From contig UQFY01000018.1 in NCBI GenBank assembly GCA_900540385.1, positions 1-35,839 on the forward strand: 35,839 nt of DNA, read 5' to 3'. Positions 30,876 through 35,839 of the stretch are shown here, piece after piece. The notes beneath the pieces are model-generated. The model had not been told where the DNA came from, made no database searches, and saw only the letters and a list, made by a program, of their open reading frames with translations. Both the position numbers and the translations under genes were made by a program. Position 1 is the stretch's first letter. Each line of letters begins with the position of its first letter. This DNA comes from an uncultured Mollicutes bacterium. GTDB taxonomy: Bacteria > Bacillota_I > Bacilli_A > RFN20 > CAG-826.

Positions 30876-32216
30876 TCAGTAATTCTCCCAAATCAAATGG
30901 TCAACATCGTTAACGTTGTCATATATTTTAAAACAACCACTTGTGCCAGAATCTGATACTTTATTGGCCACAATTCGTATTTCTTCATGATGCTTTGATT
31001 TTCTTGCAATTATGGCGTCGTCTTTTAAAAGTTCTCCATTATCAGATCTAACCTTTTCTTCAATTTTTAAACGATATTTTGTAATGAAATGTTTTTTGCT
31101 ACCTGTTTTTTTCTTTTCTAAAGAGGCCTCTTGGACCAGTTTTAAAACTAGGCCGTCATTTTCATCTGAATTTCCTATCGCTCCCTGAATCATCCCTAAA
31201 TGATAATAAAGGTCGGAATAATCCCAATCTATATTGTTTCCAACGATGTTTGAAACGAGACCGAGCCCTAAACTCACCGTATCTAGAAGTTTATTGGAGC
31301 AAAAGAAACTAACCATGCTCAAACCTAAAGAGATCATGGATAGACTGGTTGTTAAATTTGTTATTCTAGCGTTTTCTTTTTTTATTTTGTCTAAAGTAAC
31401 AAGCAAATTATCAATATCTTTAAGAAGAGCGTTTAAAGAGTCTTTCCCCCAAAGATATACAACTCTATAAACTTCTTTATAATCCCTCCCACAAGAAACG
31501 ATCCTTGGAAGTTTAAATGAAGTAAGTAACCCATTCGTATGATTTTCTTCGAGCAAGGACCCATCAATTGGCTGAGAATCTTTAGGCAAATAATCCGATT
31601 GCCAAACTACGGCTTGGTGCTTTGTCAAAAATTCATCGTTCAAAACCAAGGTTCGCATGTTCTCAGCCATTAATTCAGTATCCAACCTAATGCCTAAATA
31701 AATTCCATAAGTAACCGAAACATTATTGGGGTTGTGGATTTTCAAATAGTACGCGCCTCTTTTCATAAAAGCGTTAGAAGACGGATCTTCCTCATCAAAA
31801 TAATCCTTGACGTCAAACATATGATTATGATTTTCATCTAAGATTGAAATCTCGAGAGGCAATTTCGTTGGATCGTAACAACATTTGAAGTAAGCTCTAT
31901 CCGGAATAACAAAATAATAATAATCGTCCGGGATTCTTCCAGTGCCAACGGAGCCCGTAATTTTTGTCATGGGATGTTTCCAATCATTTTGCGCCTCTGG
32001 AAAATTGATTTTCTTTGCGGAATCTAGAGTTGTATTAAAAGGATCAATATCTTCTTTTTGCTCTTCTATGCGAAATTCGCCATTAAAGATTGTGTCCTCG
32101 TCTTCGCCAGAAGTTTTATAGTTAAAAGAATTAAATATGGTTACGTCTTCGCCAGAAGTTCCTTTAACTTGCACTGTCGCAAGGCTTAAAGCGGCAATCA
32201 ACAATAAACCTGACAT
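30876..32216 (-). CDS. Secreted protein of unknown function
   Basis: 446 aa. The N-terminus is a hydrophobic signal sequence (residues 1-19, no basic residue before the core). It is followed by two 15-residue repeats each starting TSGED and containing TIFN. Residues ~80-178 (DDYYYFVIPD ... GAYYLKIHNPN ... YGIYLGI) resemble a pre-peptidase C-terminal-like beta domain, by eye only. A helical stretch (~258-290) leads into a Gly/Ser-rich hydrophobic segment (~291-326, LSMISLGLSMVSFF ... SLGLGLVSNIVG), then a Lys/Glu-rich C-terminal region. GAGGA lies 8 nt before the ATG, and a promoter is upstream. No function is assigned. Confidence 0.75.
   Translation of the reverse strand: MSGLLLIAALSLATVQVKGTSGEDVTIFNSFNYKTSGEDEDTIFNGEFRIEEQKEDIDPFNTTLDSAKKINFPEAQNDWKHPMTKITGSVGTGRIPDDYYYFVIPDRAYFKCCYDPTKLPLEISILDENHNHMFDVKDYFDEEDPSSNAFMKRGAYYLKIHNPNNVSVTYGIYLGIRLDTELMAENMRTLVLNDEFLTKHQAVVWQSDYLPKDSQPIDGSLLEENHTNGLLTSFKLPRIVSCGRDYKEVYRVVYLWGKDSLNALLKDIDNLLVTLDKIKKENARITNLTTSLSMISLGLSMVSFFCSNKLLDTVSLGLGLVSNIVGNNIDWDYSDLYYHLGMIQGAIGNSDENDGLVLKLVQEASLEKKKTGSKKHFITKYRLKIEEKVRSDNGELLKDDAIIARKSKHHEEIRIVANKVSDSGTSGCFKIYDNVNDVDHLIWENY
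32099..32160. repeat. 17-bp direct repeat coding for TSGED repeats
   Basis: The 17-base string CGTCTTCGCCAGAAGTT occurs at 32099-32115 and 32144-32160, exactly 45 bp apart and in frame, inside the 446-aa secreted protein gene. Confidence 0.85.
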
Positions 32217-32243
32217 TTATATAGTCCTCTTTTCGTCGCCATA

Positions 32244-32271
32244 ATTATAGTCCTGCTAAAGTAAGTTACAA
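32244..32271 (-). promoter_or_regulatory. Promoter of the secreted protein-lipoprotein operon
   Basis: Minus strand TTGTAA (32271-32266), 16-bp spacer, TATAAT (32249-32244). It gives a ~21-nt leader with a GAGGA ribosome site. The rest of 32272-32385 is AT-rich and shows nothing further that I can identify. Confidence 0.6.
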
Positions 32272-32385
32272 CTAATTCATTTTGAATGCTGTTTTGTAAA
32301 TTAGATGTTTGCAAGTATTATTCGATATTTTATATATATTTTAAACGTTTGCTAATACTATCTTTAAGTCCGTTATTTTCGAAAT

Positions 32386-32415
32386 AAAAAGCGTCTCCCT
32401 TTACGAGAAACGCTT
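32386..32415 (-). terminator. Terminator of asp23-fakA
   Basis: Minus strand AAGCGTTTCTC pairs with GGGAGACGCTT (11 bp, two G-T wobbles, 5-nt loop), followed by TTTTT. It lies 16 nt past the fakA stop. Confidence 0.85.
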
Positions 32416-32431
32416 AAGTAACATTGATTAA

Positions 32432-34150
32432 TTATTCCGCACCAATGAGGAAGGAATAAACAGGTTGCTTGCCAGAGAAGACATTGATTTCGACATCAGG
32501 ATAGAGGTTTTGAAGTTCTTCTTGGATGGAAGGAACATCATCTTCTTTGATATCTTCGCCTGCGATGATGGTCATAACCACCACTTCAGGCTTAATAAGC
32601 GATTTGACGAGTTCCCTTAAAGCAACAAGCTTATCTGGAACGCAAGCGACGACTTTTTTATCATCACGCATGGCCATGTAATAGTCTTTTGTGATATGAA
32701 CCCCTTCGATATCCGTATCCTTAATAGCATAGGTAACAGATCCGGAAGAGACATTTTTCAAAGCGGACTTCATTGTTTCAAAGTTTGTATCGGCATCACT
32801 ATCAGCAGAGAATTGCATCAAGGCGCTTAATCCTTGAGGAATGCTCTTCGATGGAATGACATAGCAATGAACATTCTCATTTTCTGCTAAAACGTCACAA
32901 GCTTGATTGGCAGCTAATACAATGTTGGAGTTATTTGGGAAGATGTAGACGTTTTTTGCATGGGCTTTTTCAACTGCGTCCAAGAAATCTTGGGTGGATG
33001 GGTTCATTGTTTGCCCACCAGAAACAATCACATCAACGCCGAGTTCTTTAAACATTTCGTCTAATCCAGAACCGGAAGAAACGGCAATTAAGGCATATTC
33101 TTTTAATGGGGCGCTATTTGCTTTTTCCGCTTTCGCACGAGCAATATTGCTTTCCATATCGGTCGCAACATTACCATGTTCGATATTATGGTGTTCTTCC
33201 GACATGTTTTCGATGGTGATGGTTAAGAATTCGCCATATTGTTGGGCAAAATTAAGCATCATACCAGGTGTTAATGTATGCACGTGGACTTTCACTAAAT
33301 CATCATCTCTAACAAAGACGACGGATTTACCATGGTTCGAAAGGAAATTCTTGAAACGTTCCTCGTTAAATGGTTTCTTTCCATCTCCCGCTTTTCCTAA
33401 ACGGATGAGAAGCTGAGTGCAATAACCGTATCCTTCTTCGGATTCCGATAATTCTGCACCTGCATATTTGCCATTTGGAGTAGATAAGACATTAGAAATA
33501 GCTTCGCCTTCGGCTAAATTCTCGATACGTTCGACAAATTTTCCTTTTGCAGCCTTTGCCATACCTTCAATGATAACGGTAAGACCAGCTCCACCAGAGT
33601 CAACAACACCAACTTGTTTTAAAACAGGAAGAAGATCTGGGGTATGTTCAAGAGATTTCTTTGCTTCTAAGAAGAGAAAATCCAAAGCGGATTCAATAGT
33701 AGCGAATTTAGCAATGTTTTCGTTTAAAGCGGTACTTGCTTCACGAATAACGGTAAGAATAGTTCCTTCAACTGGTGCTTTAACAGCCTTATAGGCAATT
33801 TCTTTACCAGAAACGAAAGCTTTTGCTAAATCTTTAACGGATAAAGTGGTTTTCCCTTTGCAAGCTTCGGAGAAGCCTTTAAAGATTTGAGATGTAATAA
33901 CACCGGAATTTCCTCTAGCGCCCATCATTAAGCCTCTAGAGAAGAGACGAGAAATCACTTCGACGGATTCATCATTATTGTTTTTGACTTCTTTTGAACC
34001 ACTCGTAAGAGTTAAGTTCATATTCATGCCAGTATCACCATCTGGAACCGGGAATACATTTAACTGATCAATTTTCGGATAGTGATTATAGAGGTTATTG
34101 GCCCCTGACAAAAACAACTGTTTTAATTCTTGTCCATTAATGCGTTTCAT
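32432..34150 (-). CDS. fakA: Fatty acid kinase, ATP-binding subunit FakA (YloV)
   Basis: Phosphorylates FakB-bound fatty acids to acyl-phosphate, letting exogenous fatty acids enter phospholipids. The N-terminal DhaL domain carries NVFPVPDGDTGMNMNLT, SRGLMMGARGNSGVITSQI and LLPVLKQVGVVDSGGAGLTV. A middle linker domain and a DegV-like C-terminal domain follow (YALIAVSSGSGLDEMFKELG, SGGQTMNPSTQDFL, PNNSNIVLAANQA). 572 aa, slightly over Bacillus YloV. Start at the ATG at 34150; a TTG at 34186 would run back into asp23. It lies 7 bp after asp23 and is followed by a terminator. Confidence 0.94.
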   Translation of the reverse strand: MKRINGQELKQLFLSGANNLYNHYPKIDQLNVFPVPDGDTGMNMNLTLTSGSKEVKNNNDESVEVISRLFSRGLMMGARGNSGVITSQIFKGFSEACKGKTTLSVKDLAKAFVSGKEIAYKAVKAPVEGTILTVIREASTALNENIAKFATIESALDFLFLEAKKSLEHTPDLLPVLKQVGVVDSGGAGLTVIIEGMAKAAKGKFVERIENLAEGEAISNVLSTPNGKYAGAELSESEEGYGYCTQLLIRLGKAGDGKKPFNEERFKNFLSNHGKSVVFVRDDDLVKVHVHTLTPGMMLNFAQQYGEFLTITIENMSEEHHNIEHGNVATDMESNIARAKAEKANSAPLKEYALIAVSSGSGLDEMFKELGVDVIVSGGQTMNPSTQDFLDAVEKAHAKNVYIFPNNSNIVLAANQACDVLAENENVHCYVIPSKSIPQGLSALMQFSADSDADTNFETMKSALKNVSSGSVTYAIKDTDIEGVHITKDYYMAMRDDKKVVACVPDKLVALRELVKSLIKPEVVVMTIIAGEDIKEDDVPSIQEELQNLYPDVEINVFSGKQPVYSFLIGAE

Positions 34151-34157
34151 ATATTTT

Positions 34158-34529
34158 TCACTCGATTTCTTGGATGTCTTGAACAAATACGTTTACCTTC
34201 CAATAGTCGATAGGGAAGACATTCTTAAGGTCGTATGCAATTTTCTTTTGCACTTCCCCAACGACTTCTGTTATCTTCACACCATAAGCAACTACGAGAT
34301 AGACATCAACTTGATAGCCTTTTTTGGCTTTACGGCAGTAAACGCCTTTAACATAATCGGTGTTTTTTAAAAGTTTATTAACGCCCTCAGTAAGAACACC
34401 ACCAAGAGATGGCGCTTGGGTTAAGCCCATAACTCCGTAACAGGAGATCGCTGCATCTCCAGCAACTTGAGCTATCACTTCTTCAGAGATTTGGATATCT
34501 CCGTATTTTGTTTGTTTACTTGCTGCCAT
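34158..34529 (-). CDS. Asp23/Gls24 family envelope stress protein (YloU)
   Basis: 123 aa. The family features are GDIQISEEVIAQVAGDAAISCYGVMGL, an internal VDVYLVVAYGVKITEVVGEVQKKI and a C-terminal VNVFVQDIQ. Asp23-type proteins are membrane-associated scaffolds linked to envelope homeostasis, and the yloU-yloV pair is conserved next to fatty acid kinase. No Shine-Dalgarno lies in the ~20 nt before the ATG; only an A-rich stretch is seen. A promoter at 34558-34586 follows the rRNA operon. First gene of asp23-fakA. Confidence 0.92.
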   Translation of the reverse strand: MAASKQTKYGDIQISEEVIAQVAGDAAISCYGVMGLTQAPSLGGVLTEGVNKLLKNTDYVKGVYCRKAKKGYQVDVYLVVAYGVKITEVVGEVQKKIAYDLKNVFPIDYWKVNVFVQDIQEIE

Positions 34530-34557
34530 ATTTTTCTTTTTGCACTTAAGCTCTCCT

Positions 34558-34586
34558 ATTATCCCACACTATCGCCAAATAGGCAA
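34558..34586 (-). promoter_or_regulatory. Promoter of asp23-fakA
   Basis: Minus strand TTGCCT (34586-34581), 17-bp spacer, GATAAT (34563-34558), between the rRNA operon end and asp23. Confidence 0.5.
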
Positions 34587-34605
34587 CGGAGGGGAGGGGG
34601 GCATA

Positions 34606-34619
34606 AAAGAAAAAAGCCC
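34606..34619 (-). terminator. Likely end of rRNA operon
   Basis: Directly after the 5S 3' end the minus strand reads GGGC followed by TTTTTTCTTTT. The stem must involve the 5S acceptor helix or GC-rich tail and is imperfect, so the terminator call rests on the T-run and position. Confidence 0.5.
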
Positions 34620-34731
34620 GGCGGCGCGCTATTTTCGCAGGCCTTTCGAGCCTCACTATCTTCGCCGCTGCGGTGCTTAACTTCCGTGTTCGGGATGGTA
34701 ACGGGTGTGACCACCGCGCCATCGCCACCAG
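34620..34731 (-). rRNA. rrf: 5S ribosomal RNA
   Basis: The minus strand starts with GGTGGCGATGGCG and contains the conserved ACACCCGTTACCATCCCGAA and CACGGAAGTTAAGC. It ends with CGCCGCC, which pairs with the 5' GGTGGCG as the terminal helix. About 112 nt; ends are approximate by a few bases. It follows 23S in the usual 23S-5S order with a ~121-nt spacer that holds no tRNA. Confidence 0.95.
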
Positions 34732-34852
34732 ACTTTTTCCATGGGCCGATGCCCTCTGAACACTGGATATTATCCTTGAACATGCTCCAACCGTCAATAT
34801 TTTGATCTTATAAGCGACTCAAATTGCTATATCCTCAAAAAAGGATAGGTGA

Positions 34853-35839
<987 letters not shown>

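Noticed and set aside
32290..32385. Possible repeat of GTTTGC-type motifs in the AT-rich gap after fakA
   Set aside because: Similarity between the two stretches is only about 11 of 16 bases and could be chance in AT-rich DNA.
34546..34805. Open reading frames over the 5S region
   Set aside because: They overlap the 5S rRNA and its terminator and show only compositional translation of GC-rich RNA sequence.

Overview
This window is a housekeeping block from a low-to-moderate GC member of the Bacillota, class Bacilli in the broad sense. PolC, RbgA, FakA, Asp23, YlxM and TrmFO together point to Firmicutes. Gene order on the minus strand follows the Bacillus-type chromosome: asp23-fakA-(two unknown genes)-recG-plsX-rnc-ftsY-ylxM-ffh-[rpsP-khpA-rimM-trmD]-rplS-lepB-rbgA-rnhB-dprA-topA-trmFO-xerC-rpsB-tsf-pyrH-frr-uppS-cdsA-dxr-rseP-polC. 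TGA is a normal stop (polC, rseP, cdsA, trmFO, topA, plsX, ftsY all end in TGA) and Trp is TGG, so this is not a code-reassigned Mycoplasma. The compacted set (no fabD, fabG, acpP or smc near plsX-rnc-ftsY; no proS between rseP and polC; no codY or hslUV) and a BspA-like leucine-rich protein suggest a streamlined, probably host-associated and uncultured Bacilli lineage. I cannot name it further from sequence alone.

Layout. 1-240: tRNA-Pro(CGG) with encoded CCA and two terminator hairpins. 239-9186: polC, rseP, dxr, cdsA and uppS, an overlapping minus-strand operon for replication, site-2 proteolysis, isoprenoids, phospholipid precursor and undecaprenyl carrier. 9307-10212: a plus-strand LRR membrane protein inserted at the usually contiguous frr-uppS junction. 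10261-13502: frr, pyrH, tsf, rpsB. 13703-18047: xerC, trmFO, topA. 18166-21356: dprA, rnhB, rbgA, lepB. 21452-21802: rplS with a structured leader. 22013-23916: rpsP, khpA, rimM, trmD on the plus strand, inverted in place relative to the ancestral order. 23913-28239: ffh, ylxM, ftsY, rnc, plsX. 28293-30290: recG. 30320-32216: a two-gene cassette of a lipoprotein and a secreted protein of unknown function. 32432-34529: fakA and asp23. 34620-35839: 5S rRNA and the 3' third of 23S rRNA (cut by the window edge), minus strand. There is no gene-free stretch longer than 300 bases.

The genes mainly serve ribosome synthesis and maturation (rRNA, S2, S16, L19, RimM, RbgA, TrmD, KhpA), translation (EF-Ts, RRF), co-translational secretion (Ffh, FtsY, YlxM, LepB), membrane lipid supply (PlsX, FakA, CdsA, UppS, Dxr) and DNA metabolism (PolC, TopA, RecG, RnhB, XerC, DprA).

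Most notable points: the 23S rRNA carries G at E. coli position 2059 (usually A), a change linked to macrolide/lincosamide resistance; at least five operon-leading genes (uppS, the LRR gene, pyrH, lepB, recG) have a -10 box 7 or 9 nt before the start codon and no Shine-Dalgarno, suggesting leaderless mRNAs; a perfect palindrome covers the plsX -10 box; hairpins appear to gate or bridge the ribosome binding sites of dprA and rimM; and rpsP-trmD is a clean local inversion that makes the trmD and ffh stop codons overlap. I found no CRISPR, insertion sequence, prophage or defence system.
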